Shown: piece by piece, positions 48,774-57,773 of the stretch
How positions within the stretch are numbered: position 1 is the stretch's first letter
How the letters are laid out: each line of letters starts with the position of its first letter
Origin: Achromobacter sp. UMC71
GTDB taxonomy: Bacteria > Pseudomonadota > Gammaproteobacteria > Burkholderiales > Burkholderiaceae_B
Reading direction: 5' to 3'
Assembly: GCF_014170305.1 (NCBI RefSeq)
Contig: NZ_LZZT01000029.1
Coordinates: forward strand, 34,502 to 98,501
DNA: 64,000 bases
The notes under the pieces: generated by a model
Database searches by the model: none
The model's input: only the letters and a program-made list of their open reading frames with translations
Told to the model about the DNA's origin: nothing
Translations under genes and position numbers: made by a program

Positions 48774-49685
48774 TTATGCAGCCTCCCCGGCGGCCTTATC
48801 GCGGCCCAGCATGGGAAAGCCCAGTCGTTCGCGGGAATCGTAGTAGGCCTGCGCGACGGCGCGCGACAGGTTGCGGATGCGGCCGATGTAGGCGGCGCGC
48901 TCGGTCACGCTGATCGCGCCGCGCGCGTCCAGCATGTTGAAGGTGTGCGCGGCCTTCAGGGCGGCCTCGTAGGCGGGCAGCGCCAGCGGCACGTCCATCA
49001 GGCGCTTGGCCTCGGCTTCATAGTCGTTGAAGTGCGAAAACAGCATCTCGGCCGACGAATGCTCGAAGTTATAGGTGGATTGCTCGACCTCGTTCTGGTG
49101 GAACACGTCGCGGTACAGCACGCGGTTGCCGTTGGCGCCTTCGGTCCAGACCAGGTCGTACACGCTTTGCACGTCCTGCAGGTACATGGCCAGGCGTTCC
49201 AGGCCGTAGGTGATTTCGCCCGTGGTCGGGGTGCAATCCAGGCCGCCCACCTGCTGGAAGTAGGTGAACTGGGTGACTTCCATGCCGTTGAGCCAGACTT
49301 CCCAGCCCAGTCCCCAGGCGCCCAGCGTGGGGTTTTCCCAGTCGTCTTCGACGAAGCGGATGTCGTGCTGGGTGGGGTCGATGCCCAGGGCCTTGAGCGA
49401 ACCGATGTACAGGTCCAGGATTTCCGGGGGCGCGGGTTTCAGCACGACCTGGTACTGGTAGTAGTGTTGCAGGCGATTGGGGTTTTCGCCGTAGCGGCCA
49501 TCCTTGGGGCGGCGCGAGGGCTGCACGTAGGCGGCGCGCCAGGGTTCCGGCCCGATGGCCCGCAGGAACGTGGCCGTGTGCGAGGTGCCGGCGCCGACTT
49601 CCATGTCGTAGGGCTGCAGCAGGGCGCAACCCTGCTTGTCCCAGTATTCCTGGAGCGTAAGGATGATTTGCTGAAAGGTGAGCAT
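48774..49685 (-). CDS. glyQ: Glycine-tRNA ligase alpha subunit
   Basis: A 303-aa class II catalytic subunit: [60 protein letters not shown] and [20 protein letters not shown]. It joins glycine to tRNA-Gly. It heads the glyQ-glyS-gmhB-plsC-ygjP operon. The atypical tRNA at 52526 has glycine-type features and lies only 3 kb away. Confidence 0.97.
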   Translation of the reverse strand: MLTFQQIILTLQEYWDKQGCALLQPYDMEVGAGTSHTATFLRAIGPEPWRAAYVQPSRRPKDGRYGENPNRLQHYYQYQVVLKPAPPEILDLYIGSLKALGIDPTQHDIRFVEDDWENPTLGAWGLGWEVWLNGMEVTQFTYFQQVGGLDCTPTTGEITYGLERLAMYLQDVQSVYDLVWTEGANGNRVLYRDVFHQNEVEQSTYNFEHSSAEMLFSHFNDYEAEAKRLMDVPLALPAYEAALKAAHTFNMLDARGAISVTERAAYIGRIRNLSRAVAQAYYDSRERLGFPMLGRDKAAGEAA

Positions 49686-50000
49686 AGGATTCTTGGAATT
49701 CGGTCGCCGGGCAACGTCTGCCGTGGGCGTGGGAAACCGGGCATTTTAACTGGCCCGGGACGGGGCGGGGGCCGGGCCCCGGAAATGGGGTGCCATCCCG
49801 CGGTTACATTCCGCCGGGCCGTCCCCGTTGTTACATCCTCGCTATGCCTGGCGCCCGGTCCGCCTGGACGGCGTGCTCCTGGCGGACACCGGCCGGCCCC
49901 GCGCCTGCGGCGGCCAATCATTGGTCGTATCATTCCAGGTTGACGCCAAGTCTTATATAAAACCAACGCATAACATCAATACCCCGGAAGGAGCATCCGC
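49686..50000. other. Divergent promoter region, glyQ and crotonase gene
   Basis: About 315 bases with no gene. A TTGACG at 49940-49945 and an AT-rich TTATATAA at 49953-49960 may be part of the promoter of the gene at 50001, but spacing is not canonical. Confidence 0.4.
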
Positions 50001-50768
50001 ATGTCTGACCTGATCAAGGTGGAAGTCGCCGACGGCATCCAGATCATCACGATCAACCGCCCTGAAGCCAAGAACGCCATCAACCTGGAAACCGCGCAGG
50101 CCATGGCCGCCGCGCTGGACCAGCTGGACAGCCGCGATGACGTGCGCATCGGCATCCTGACGGGCGCGGGCGGCACGTTCTCGTCGGGCATGGACCTGAA
50201 GGCCTTTGCCAAGTCGGGGCAGCGTCCCTACGTCGAGGGCCGCGGTTTCGCCGGCCTGAACGAAGCGCCGCCCAAGAAGCCTCTGATCGCTGCGGTCGAG
50301 GGCTACGCCCTGGCCGGCGGTTGCGAAATGGCCCTGGCGTCGGACCTGATCGTGGCCGCCAGCAACGCCAAGTTCGGCCTGCCCGAAGTCAAGCGCGGCC
50401 TGGTGGCCGGCGCTGGCGGCATGCTGCGCCTGCCGCGCCGCCTGCCGTACCATATCGCCATGGAAGTGATCCTGACCGGCGACATGCTGACCGCCGAGCG
50501 CGCCTATGGATTCGGCCTGGTCAACCGCCTGACCGAACCGGGCGGCGCCCTGGCCGGCGCGCTGGAACTGGCCCGCGCCATTGTCGAGAACGGCCCGCTG
50601 TCGGTGCAGACCGCCAAGAGCATCGTGGCGCAGTCGGGCGACTGGAACCAGGACGACATGTTCAACCGCCAGCGGCCGCTGATCGCCCATATCTTCTCGT
50701 CCGCTGATGCCAAGGAAGGCGCCACGGCTTTCGCTGAAAAAAGAAAGCCCGTCTGGCAAGGCAAATGA
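50001..50768 (+). CDS. Enoyl-CoA hydratase/isomerase (crotonase)
   Basis: A 255-aa crotonase. The oxyanion-hole segments are SGMDLKAFAK and EGYALAGGCEMALASDLIVA, followed by KFGLPEVKRGLVAGAGG with a Glu at the usual catalytic place. It starts with a strong GGAAGGAG ribosome site. It probably hydrates an unsaturated acyl-CoA; the exact substrate is unknown. A copy of the GC-rich repeat follows it directly. Confidence 0.92.
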   Translation: MSDLIKVEVADGIQIITINRPEAKNAINLETAQAMAAALDQLDSRDDVRIGILTGAGGTFSSGMDLKAFAKSGQRPYVEGRGFAGLNEAPPKKPLIAAVEGYALAGGCEMALASDLIVAASNAKFGLPEVKRGLVAGAGGMLRLPRRLPYHIAMEVILTGDMLTAERAYGFGLVNRLTEPGGALAGALELARAIVENGPLSVQTAKSIVAQSGDWNQDDMFNRQRPLIAHIFSSADAKEGATAFAEKRKPVWQGK

Positions 50769-50851
50769 ATCTTGCCCCCACGCCGCGCTTGCTTCGCAAG
50801 CTTGCTGCCCCCGGGGGGGCTTTTTGCCTTGGGGCGGCCCCAAGGCAAAAA
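50766..50851. repeat. Intergenic GC-rich repeat, copy C, inverted
   Basis: Reverse complement of the 42634 element: GCCCCCACGCCGCGCTTGC at the start, then CTTGCTGCCCCCGGGGGGG. It ends in a near-perfect hairpin flanked by T5 and A5 (GCCTTGGGGCGGCCCCAAGG), which could act as a terminator both ways. Confidence 0.8.
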
Positions 50852-50920
50852 TCCTTCTTTCATTCCGCGGCCGGCTAGCCGGCCGCGTTTTCATGTTCCC
50901 TTCGTAACCCGCATATCGCC

Positions 50921-52444
50921 ATGTCCGTCCTCATCAAAGAAGAAGACTTCATCCAGTCGATAGCCGATGGCATCCAGTTCATCAGCTACTACCACCCCGT
51001 CGACTACATCCGCCACCTGGCCCGCGCCTACGAGCGCGAGGAAAGCCCGGCCGCGCGCGACGCGATGGCCCAGATCCTGACCAACTCGCGCATGTGCGCC
51101 GAGGGCAAGCGCCCGCTGTGCCAGGACACCGGCATCGTCAATGTGTTCCTGAAGGTCGGCATGGAAGTGCGCTTCGACACCAAGCGTACGCTGCAAGAGC
51201 TGTGCGACGAAGGCGTGCGCCGCGGCTACCTGAACCCCGACAATCCGCTGCGCGCCTCGGTGCTGGACGATCCGCTGTTCGCCCGCAAGAACACCCGCGA
51301 CAACACGCCCTGTATCCTGCACGTCGAGCTTGTCCCCGGTGACAAGGTTGACGTGCAGCTGGCTTCGAAGGGCGGCGGTTCGGAAAACAAGTCCAAGTTC
51401 GCCATGCTCAACCCCAGCGATTCGCTGGTGGACTGGGTGCTCAAGACGGTCCCGACCATGGGCGCCGGCTGGTGCCCGCCGGGCATGCTGGGCATCGGCG
51501 TCGGCGGCACCGCTGAAAAGGCCATGCTGATGGCCAAGCAGTCGTTGATGGAAGACATCGACATGTACGAGCTGCTGGCCCGCGGCCCACAGAACAAGCT
51601 GGAAGAGCTGCGCATCGAGCTGTACGAAAAGGTCAATGCGCTGGGTATCGGCGCGCAGGGCCTGGGTGGCCTGACCACCGTGCTGGACGTCAAGATCAGC
51701 ACCTTCCCGACGCACGCGGCCTCCAAGCCCGTCGCCATGATCCCGAACTGCGCGGCCACCCGCCACGCCCACTTCGAGCTGGACGGCTCGGGCCCGGCCC
51801 GCCTGGATCCGCCGTCGCTGTCCGAATGGCCTGAAGTGCACTGGGCGCCGGACTACAACAAGTCCAAGCAGGTCGACCTGAACACGCTGACGCGCGAAGA
51901 AGTGGCCAGCTGGAAGCCGGGCCAGACCCTGCTGCTGTCGGGCAAGATGCTGACCGGCCGCGATGCCGCGCATAAGCGCATCCAGGACATGCTGGCCCGT
52001 GGCGAGCCGCTGCCCGTGGACTTCACCAACCGCGTCATCTATTACGTGGGCCCGGTGGATCCGGTGGGCGACGAAGTGGTGGGCCCGGCCGGTCCGACCA
52101 CCGCGACGCGCATGGACAAGTTCACCGACATGATGCTGGAGAAGACCGGACTGATCTCGATGATCGGCAAGTCCGAACGCGGCCCCGTCGCCATCGAGGC
52201 GATCAAGAAGCACGGCTCGGCCTACTTGATGGCCGTGGGCGGCGCGGCCTACCTGGTGTCCAAGGCGATCCGCGGCGCCAAGGTGCTGGGCTTTGCCGAC
52301 CTGGGCATGGAAGCCATCTATGAGTTCGACGTGAAGGACATGCCGGTGACCGTGGCGGTTGACGCCCAAGGCACCTCGGTCCACACGACCGGGCCTAAGG
52401 AATGGCAGGCCAGGATCGGCAAGATCCCGGTCGCGGTGGCGTAA
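50921..52444 (+). CDS. fumA: Fumarate hydratase, class I (iron-sulfur)
   Basis: A 507-aa enzyme with both alpha- and beta-type parts fused. The three cluster cysteines are in KRPLCQDTGIV, MGAGWCPPGMLG and MIPNCAATRH. The C-terminal part carries LLLSGKMLTGRDAAHKR, YYVGPVDPVGDEVVGPAG and the GSAYLMAVGGAAYL block. It hydrates fumarate to malate in the citric acid cycle using an oxygen-sensitive [4Fe-4S] cluster. Confidence 0.96.
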   Translation: MSVLIKEEDFIQSIADGIQFISYYHPVDYIRHLARAYEREESPAARDAMAQILTNSRMCAEGKRPLCQDTGIVNVFLKVGMEVRFDTKRTLQELCDEGVRRGYLNPDNPLRASVLDDPLFARKNTRDNTPCILHVELVPGDKVDVQLASKGGGSENKSKFAMLNPSDSLVDWVLKTVPTMGAGWCPPGMLGIGVGGTAEKAMLMAKQSLMEDIDMYELLARGPQNKLEELRIELYEKVNALGIGAQGLGGLTTVLDVKISTFPTHAASKPVAMIPNCAATRHAHFELDGSGPARLDPPSLSEWPEVHWAPDYNKSKQVDLNTLTREEVASWKPGQTLLLSGKMLTGRDAAHKRIQDMLARGEPLPVDFTNRVIYYVGPVDPVGDEVVGPAGPTTATRMDKFTDMMLEKTGLISMIGKSERGPVAIEAIKKHGSAYLMAVGGAAYLVSKAIRGAKVLGFADLGMEAIYEFDVKDMPVTVAVDAQGTSVHTTGPKEWQARIGKIPVAVA

Positions 52445-52463
52445 GCCTCGTCCATCAGAAATC

Positions 52464-52489
52464 GGCCGCGCTCGTCGCGGCCTTTTTTT
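52464..52489 (+). terminator. Intrinsic terminator of fumarase gene
   Basis: GGCCGCG-CTCGT-CGCGGCC followed by T7. Confidence 0.92.
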
Positions 52490-52516
52490 GGGCGCGGGCC
52501 GGGCTGTGTTTATACT
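52488..52516 (+). promoter_or_regulatory. Promoter of the atypical tRNA gene
   Basis: TTGGGC (52488-52493) and TATACT (52511-52516) are separated by 17 bases. The tRNA begins 10 bases after the -10 box. The -35 overlaps the end of the preceding terminator. Confidence 0.75.
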
Positions 52517-52525
52517 GGCCGCTGT

Positions 52526-52597
52526 TCCGGGATAGTTCAGCGGTAGAACATCCGGCTCCAGTCTGGATAGGCGCTGGTTCGACTCCAGCTCCCGGAT
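52526..52597 (+). tRNA. Atypical tRNA, CCA anticodon on a glycine-like body
   Basis: A complete cloverleaf of 72 nt. The acceptor stem is TCCGGGA/TCCCGGA, the D-arm GTTC-AGCGGTA-GAAC, the anticodon stem TCCGG/CTGGA with loop CTCCAGT, and the T-arm GCTGG-TTCGACT-CCAGC. Conserved T8, A14, GG in the D-loop, T33 and TTCGA are present. The anticodon at 52558-52560 is CCA, which reads the Trp codon UGG. Discriminator base 73 is T, as in tRNA-Gly, not the G of bacterial tRNA-Trp. The first pair is T-A. No CCA tail is encoded directly (CCC follows). Which amino acid it carries, if any, is open. Confidence 0.8.
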
Positions 52598-52618
52598 CCC
52601 CATTCTTCCAGGTGCGCG

Positions 52619-54904
52619 ATGCATCATGATGACTTGCCAGAGGCGGGCGCGATAGGTAGCGGTTACGCGGCCGCCATGCTCGCCAAGGCATTCCTGACCC
52701 ACGAAACCCACGCCGATCCCGAAGTGCGCGAGCGCGCCGCCGAGCGCGTGCGGCGCTGGCAACAGGTGCTGGCGCAAACGCTCGCCGGCACGGTCGACTA
52801 TGGTTCGCGCACACCGCTGGCCGGCATTCCCGATTGGGTCACGCTGGAGGTCGTCACGGGCGGCTTTGCCACCGGTCAATTGCTGGCGGGCGGACCGCTG
52901 GCGGACTTCGAACGCGAGCTGGCCGCCAGCACGCCAGGGGTCCGCAAGGGCCGCGAGCGGCGCGATCTGAATACGTATTTTCTGAGCGAGGCGGGCGTTG
53001 CCCAATTGCAGGCGCGCCTGGCGGACGGCGACTATCGCATCGATTTACCCGAGGAAGCGGCGTTGCTGACCGTGGCCTGGCTATTGCAGCAAGGCCAGGC
53101 GCAGGCTGCGCGCGACCTGGTCGCGACGCTGGCGCCGTTCTTCGATCGCCTGCGTTTTTATCCCGCGCCGTGGGCCGGCGACGAGTGGGGCGGCGCAGAT
53201 CTGCATGTCGGGACGGCGGGCGAGGTGGCGGAACGGCTGGCTGGCCTGGCGCCGCAGCCGCGCCTGCGGGCGCAGCAGGCGACGGTGCGCGAGCTGCTGC
53301 CGCGGCATGACCGAGCCGTCGCCTTGTTCCTGGAAACAGTGCAGGACGATTGGCCCGGCAGGCGCTATCCCGAGGGGTGGACGGAACGCGCGGCGGTGTT
53401 ACTGCACGAGATCGAGGCGGCGCGCGCGGCGTCCGGGCAACCGCTGGCCGGCGTGTCGCGACGGCACCGGCACAAACGTGAATTATTCGATCTGCTGGCG
53501 CAATGCGTCCGGGCCCCCGAGGCCTTGACGGGCAGGCAGGTCGGGCGGGTGCGCCGCCTGCTGCATGATTATTTGCGGGCACACGGCGCGCCGGACGGCC
53601 AGGCCGTGAAGGACCTGCGCGCCCGGCAGCGCGACGAGGTTGCCGGGCCCGGCTTCGAGAGGGTGGCGCGCGTTGTCGCCGCCCGTTTGCGAGGCTACCC
53701 CGCGGGGGCCGGTGTGCGGGATCTGACGCCCTTGCTGGCGCCATTGGCTGCCGACGAGGCGCGCGACGCGGGGGCGTCAGCGGGAATGGCGGTGCCGGCG
53801 CCCATCGCGCGCCGGGTATTGCGCTGCCAGACCGCTTCGTTGCCGCAATTGGTCGAACGAGGCCTGATCCGCTCGGGCGAATTCCTGGCTACGCTGACCC
53901 CGCAGGTCACCGCCGCGCAGCAAGGGGGAGGGCTTGCCGATCCGCCATTGCGGGCACTGCATGAAGCCACCTATCGCGCGTTTCGCCGCCGTCGATCCCT
54001 GTTGTTGCTCAATCTGGCGCGTCAGGCCGTTTTTGGCGATCTGCCCTGGATTGCCGCTATTGAAAGTTATCGCCGGCCGGCGCAACAGGATGTCGACGCG
54101 GCAGGTGCCGCGTTGATCGAAATCGCCGGCCTGGCCGTGACCGCATTTCCGCACGCCGCGTTGCCCAACAAGTTGCTGCAGGAACTGCGCGCCTTGAGCG
54201 AACGGGCGGGACGCGACCTGCCCTGGGTCGAGGAATTGGCGGCCGATATCTTCATGGGCGCGTTCGGTCCCAAGTTTGTCGAGGCCGCCCGGCGTTCGGC
54301 GGCCTTGTTGGACGGCAGCTTGTACGCCCGGTACTACGCGATTGACGTGCCCGCCATTCTGGCGTTGCCGCCCATACGCGGAGAGGGGGCGTTTGTCAGG
54401 CTGTGCGCCGCGCGCGCTGGCGTGGCACCTGCGCTCGGGCAGGTCGGCGCCAATGGCATGGTGATCGAACAACAGCAGATCCTGACCACTCACAATCTGG
54501 CGCTGCTGATCACGGACGGCGGACTGGAGCCCGCTTTGAGCGAACGCCACGGACAACTGGCGCTGGCCGCGTTCGAATGGCTGTGCGCGCGTCAGCAGAT
54601 GAAGATCGACGCCTGGCATGCGCGCATACGCATGCTGCGCAATACGGCCGTTGCCTGGCGACAGACGTTGTTCTTCCTGTCGCTGGCGGGGCCTGGGGCG
54701 CGGGGGGCGGTAATCGCCGCCATGGAGACGCACCTGGCTGCGCAGAGCGTGGCATTCCAGGCGCGCTTCCGTCCAGTCATGCGGGGGCTGCACCAGGCCG
54801 CGCGCGGCGTCACCTTGCCTCAGCACGAGGCCGGCGAGCAAGGCGCGCGCGTGTTCCGCGGCTGGTTCGCGGCGCGCCACTGGATGCTGGACGCGCCACA
54901 CTGA
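52619..54904 (+). CDS. Uncharacterised 761-aa protein linked to the atypical tRNA
   Basis: I do not recognise this family. The ATG at 52619 has AGGTG six bases upstream and lies 21 bases after the tRNA with no terminator between, so one transcript may hold both. Conserved-looking blocks are WVTLEVVTGGFATGQLLAGG near residue 75, YRAFRRRRSLLLLNLARQ near 450 and EQQQILTTHNLALLITDGGL near 617. The protein looks mostly helical and rich in Arg and Ala, with no signal peptide, membrane segment, Walker motif or clear catalytic set. Its codon bias is a little weaker than that of its neighbours. An RNA-related role is suggested only by its place. Confidence 0.8.
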   Translation: MHHDDLPEAGAIGSGYAAAMLAKAFLTHETHADPEVRERAAERVRRWQQVLAQTLAGTVDYGSRTPLAGIPDWVTLEVVTGGFATGQLLAGGPLADFERELAASTPGVRKGRERRDLNTYFLSEAGVAQLQARLADGDYRIDLPEEAALLTVAWLLQQGQAQAARDLVATLAPFFDRLRFYPAPWAGDEWGGADLHVGTAGEVAERLAGLAPQPRLRAQQATVRELLPRHDRAVALFLETVQDDWPGRRYPEGWTERAAVLLHEIEAARAASGQPLAGVSRRHRHKRELFDLLAQCVRAPEALTGRQVGRVRRLLHDYLRAHGAPDGQAVKDLRARQRDEVAGPGFERVARVVAARLRGYPAGAGVRDLTPLLAPLAADEARDAGASAGMAVPAPIARRVLRCQTASLPQLVERGLIRSGEFLATLTPQVTAAQQGGGLADPPLRALHEATYRAFRRRRSLLLLNLARQAVFGDLPWIAAIESYRRPAQQDVDAAGAALIEIAGLAVTAFPHAALPNKLLQELRALSERAGRDLPWVEELAADIFMGAFGPKFVEAARRSAALLDGSLYARYYAIDVPAILALPPIRGEGAFVRLCAARAGVAPALGQVGANGMVIEQQQILTTHNLALLITDGGLEPALSERHGQLALAAFEWLCARQQMKIDAWHARIRMLRNTAVAWRQTLFFLSLAGPGARGAVIAAMETHLAAQSVAFQARFRPVMRGLHQAARGVTLPQHEAGEQGARVFRGWFAARHWMLDAPH

Positions 54905-54976
54905 AGCAGGCCAGGGCGGCTGCGCTGGCCGTGCCAGACGCTTTGCCGGGCGGGCAAGCCCAGGCCGTTTCGCGCT

Positions 54977-55918
54977 TCAGAATGCCTGCAACGCCTGCAA
55001 CACATTCCGCGCGGCGCCCACGCCCATCTTCACGTAGGCGTCCTGCGTGACGCCGCCGATGTGAGGGCTCAGCAGCAGCCCGGGCTGGCCCTGGAACGGA
55101 TGCGGCATGGACGGCGGTTCCTGCTGGAAACTGTCCAGAGCGGCGTACGCTACCTTGCCGTTGCGCAACGCGGCCAGCAGATCGGCTTCGTGCACCAGCC
55201 CGCCGCGCGCGGTATTGACCAGCAGCAGGCCGTCGCGGCATTGCGCCAGCGTGGCCGCGTTGATCAGGTCGCGGTTGGCATCGGTCAAGGGGCAATGCAA
55301 CGAGATCGCGTCGGCCTCGGCCCACAGCCGTGGCAGATCCACGGGTTCGATCCACGCCGGCAAGTCCTGTGCGTAAGGGTCGTGGCCGATCACCCGCATT
55401 TCCATCGCGTGCGCCACGGCGGCGACGCGCCGGCCGATGGCGCCCAGGCCGACCAGGCCCAGCGTGCGGCCAGCCAGTTCGATGCTCTTGTGCGTGGCCT
55501 TGTCCCAGTGGCCAGCGTGCATGCGGGCGTCCAGCGGCACGATGGATTTGGCGCAGGCCAGCAGCAGGGCGATGGCGTGTTCGGCCACCGCGGCGGCATT
55601 GGCGCCGGCCGCCGCCTTGACGGCGATGCCGCGCGCGGCGGCGGCGGCCGTGTCGATGGTGTCGATGCCGCTGCCGTGCTTGGAGATCACGCGCAGCGAC
55701 CGCGCCGCCTCGATGATGGCCGCGCTGATGCGGCCGTAGCGCACGATCAGCGCCACGGGATCGTGCTGGCGCACCAGCGCCAGCAGTTCGCTTTCGGTGG
55801 GGCGCGCACCGGCGTAGACCAGCCCGTAGCCGTCCAGCGTCCTGACGGCTTCGTCGGCCAGGTCGGCGCCGGTCACCAGAATGGCGGGGCGGGACGCCGC
55901 TGTTGCCGCGGCAGTCAC
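54977..55918 (-). CDS. D-2-hydroxyacid dehydrogenase
   Basis: A 313-aa protein from a GTG at 55918 whose codon overlaps the stop of the RraA-like gene (GTGA). It has the NAD-binding LGLVGLGAIGRRVA near 145 and the catalytic Arg (VNTARGGLVHE), Glu (DSFQQEPPSM) and His (LLLSPHIGGVT). It reduces a 2-keto acid, or oxidises the matching hydroxyacid, with NAD(P). Together with the RraA-like aldolase and the Bug protein it forms a small catabolic operon. Confidence 0.92.
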   Translation of the reverse strand: MTAAATAASRPAILVTGADLADEAVRTLDGYGLVYAGARPTESELLALVRQHDPVALIVRYGRISAAIIEAARSLRVISKHGSGIDTIDTAAAAARGIAVKAAAGANAAAVAEHAIALLLACAKSIVPLDARMHAGHWDKATHKSIELAGRTLGLVGLGAIGRRVAAVAHAMEMRVIGHDPYAQDLPAWIEPVDLPRLWAEADAISLHCPLTDANRDLINAATLAQCRDGLLLVNTARGGLVHEADLLAALRNGKVAYAALDSFQQEPPSMPHPFQGQPGLLLSPHIGGVTQDAYVKMGVGAARNVLQALQAF

Positions 55919-56607
55919 AGCGATTCTCCCGCACGCAGCGCGCCGGCCGCGCGCAGGGCGTCTTCCAGCCACGGCGCGCCCAGCTTGCCGGCCTTGATCT
56001 CGGCGATGCGGCGGGCTTCGGCATCCACCTTCTGCTGCGCCAGCGCCAGGATCTCTTCGGCGTTTTCGCGCGGCACCACCACGACACCGTCGGCATCGCC
56101 CACGATCAGGTCGCCCGGGTTGACGGTGACGCCGGCCAGCGTCACCGGCCAGTTCACGCGGCCCGGCAGGCCTTTGGTGGGGCCGTTCGGGTTGGTGCCC
56201 ACGGCGAACACCGGGAAGTCGCCTTCCACCAACTCAGCCGCGTCGCGCACGGCGGCATCGACCACGAAGCCGGCCAGGCCGCTGGCGCGCGCCTGGGTCA
56301 CCATGATGGCGCCGCACAGCGCGGCCGAGCGGTCGCCCTTGCCTTCGACGACGATGACGTCGCCCGGCTGCGCCAACGCCAGCGCGGCATGGAACATCAG
56401 GTTGTCGCCCGGCCGCAGTTCGACGGTGAAGGCCGGCCCGGCCACCGTCATGCGCGGCGACAGCGGCGCAATGCGGCCGCCCAGCGCGCCGCGGCGTCCG
56501 CCCACGTCGGCCAGGATGGCGGCCTGGAACCCGCGGGCCCGTTCGACCAAGTCGGGACGCACGCGCTGGATGTCGCGGCGGATGGCGGGCAGGGAGGTCT
56601 GGTTCAT
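55915..56607 (-). CDS. RraA-like aldolase/decarboxylase
   Basis: A 230-aa protein of the RraA-like family that includes 4-hydroxy-4-methyl-2-oxoglutarate aldolases and oxaloacetate decarboxylases. Signature parts are LRPGDNLMFHAALALAQPGD, GAIMVTQARASGLAGFVVDA with AVRDAAEL (the metal and substrate Arg-Asp pair), and VNPGDLIVGDADGVVVVP. The ATG at 56607 is chosen over upstream in-frame sequence. It may cleave a keto-acid that the Bug protein helps to import. Confidence 0.88.
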   Translation of the reverse strand: MNQTSLPAIRRDIQRVRPDLVERARGFQAAILADVGGRRGALGGRIAPLSPRMTVAGPAFTVELRPGDNLMFHAALALAQPGDVIVVEGKGDRSAALCGAIMVTQARASGLAGFVVDAAVRDAAELVEGDFPVFAVGTNPNGPTKGLPGRVNWPVTLAGVTVNPGDLIVGDADGVVVVPRENAEEILALAQQKVDAEARRIAEIKAGKLGAPWLEDALRAAGALRAGESL

Positions 56608-56647
56608 GATGCTGCTTCCTATGTCTGGATAAAAAGAGAACCGGGGA

Positions 56648-57616
56648 TCAATCGATCTTCGCGCCGGACTTCTTGACGATGGCGGCCCACAGCTTGCGGT
56701 CATGGCCCAGCCGCTCGGCCAGCGCCTGCGGCGTGCCGCCCAGCACTTCGCCGCCTTCGGCGCGGATCTTTTCCTGGTACTCGGCGCTGGCCATGGCCTT
56801 GTTGGCGGCGGCGTTCAAGGCCTGGATCACCGGTTCGGGCGTGCCGGCCGGGGCCAGCAGGCCGAACCAGGTGGTGGCGTCAAAGCCGCTGTAGCCCGCT
56901 TCGCTGACGGTGGGCACGTCGGGCAGTTCGGTCACGCGCTTGGCCGAGGTGACCGCCAGCGCGCGCAGCTTGCCGGTGCGGATCTGGCCCAGGGCGGTCG
57001 GAATGGACGACATGAACAACTGCACCTGGCCGCCGAACAGGTCGTTCAGCGCCTGATTGGCGCCCTTGTAGGGGATGTGCTGCAACTGGATACCGGCCGA
57101 TTGCTGCAGCAGTTCGGCGGTCAGGTGGGCGACCGTGCCGTTGCCGGGCGAGGCGAAGTTGAGCGCGCCCGGATGCGCCTTGGCCTCGCGCACCATGTCG
57201 GCCAGCGTCTGGTACGGCGCGTTCGTCGCCACCACCAGCACCAGCGGCGCGGTGGCCACCAACGCGACCGGCGCCAGGTCCTTGGACGGGTCGTATGACA
57301 GCTTGGTGTACAGCGTGGGGTTGATGGCCAGGTTGCTGGTCTGGCCCAGCACCAGCGTGTAGCCATCCGGCGCCGAGCGCGCCGCGGTCTCGACCCCCAG
57401 ATTGCCGCCGGCGCCCGGCCGGTTCTCGGCGACCAGGCTCCAGCCCGAAGTCTTGTTCATGGCCACGCCCAGCTCGCGGGCGATGATGTCGGTGCCGCCG
57501 CCCGGCGGGAAGGGCACGATCAGGCGGATCGGGCGGTCGGGGAAGGTCTGGGCGAGGCTGGTGGCGCCCCACAGCAGGCCGGCGGCCAGGACGGCCGCGC
57601 GCGTAAACAGGTTCAT
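56648..57616 (-). CDS. Bug/TctC family substrate-binding protein
   Basis: A 322-aa periplasmic binding protein with a signal peptide (LFTRAAVLAAGLLWGATSLAQ), then the Bug landmarks IRLIVPFPPGGGTDIIAREL, ENRPGAGGNLGVETAA, HIPYKGANQALNDLFGGQVQ and LPDVPTVSEAGYSGF. Such proteins catch carboxylates for tripartite transporters or act as orphan sensors. It heads the operon with the RraA-like and dehydrogenase genes and is divergent from an IclR regulator. Confidence 0.93.
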   Translation of the reverse strand: MNLFTRAAVLAAGLLWGATSLAQTFPDRPIRLIVPFPPGGGTDIIARELGVAMNKTSGWSLVAENRPGAGGNLGVETAARSAPDGYTLVLGQTSNLAINPTLYTKLSYDPSKDLAPVALVATAPLVLVVATNAPYQTLADMVREAKAHPGALNFASPGNGTVAHLTAELLQQSAGIQLQHIPYKGANQALNDLFGGQVQLFMSSIPTALGQIRTGKLRALAVTSAKRVTELPDVPTVSEAGYSGFDATTWFGLLAPAGTPEPVIQALNAAANKAMASAEYQEKIRAEGGEVLGGTPQALAERLGHDRKLWAAIVKKSGAKID

Positions 57617-57734
57617 TGTCTTGTCTCCGATATTTTGGGTATCCACAGGCCCCGCGGGCCGGTTGCCACCGCTCGTCGCATGCGGGCTTGATGGCCGTCG
57701 AACTATAGAAATTCGTTTCGCTGCATACAATGCT

Positions 57735-57751
57735 GTTTCACTGAATGAAAC
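57735..57751. promoter_or_regulatory. Candidate IclR operator
   Basis: GTTTCACTGAATGAAAC has perfect 6-bp arms (GTTTCA/TGAAAC) with a 5-base centre. It lies between the divergent Bug operon and the iclR-type gene. A further TTTCG half-site is near 57715. Confidence 0.6.
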
Positions 57752-57773
57752 GCGGCCCGTGCCGTGAAACGCC

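Noticed and set aside
46680..49943. A 1087-codon open frame on the forward strand opposite glyS and glyQ
   Set aside because: High-GC genes often leave the antisense frame open. The translation is low-complexity (Gly, Gln, Val, Ala, His) and both reverse-strand genes are certain.
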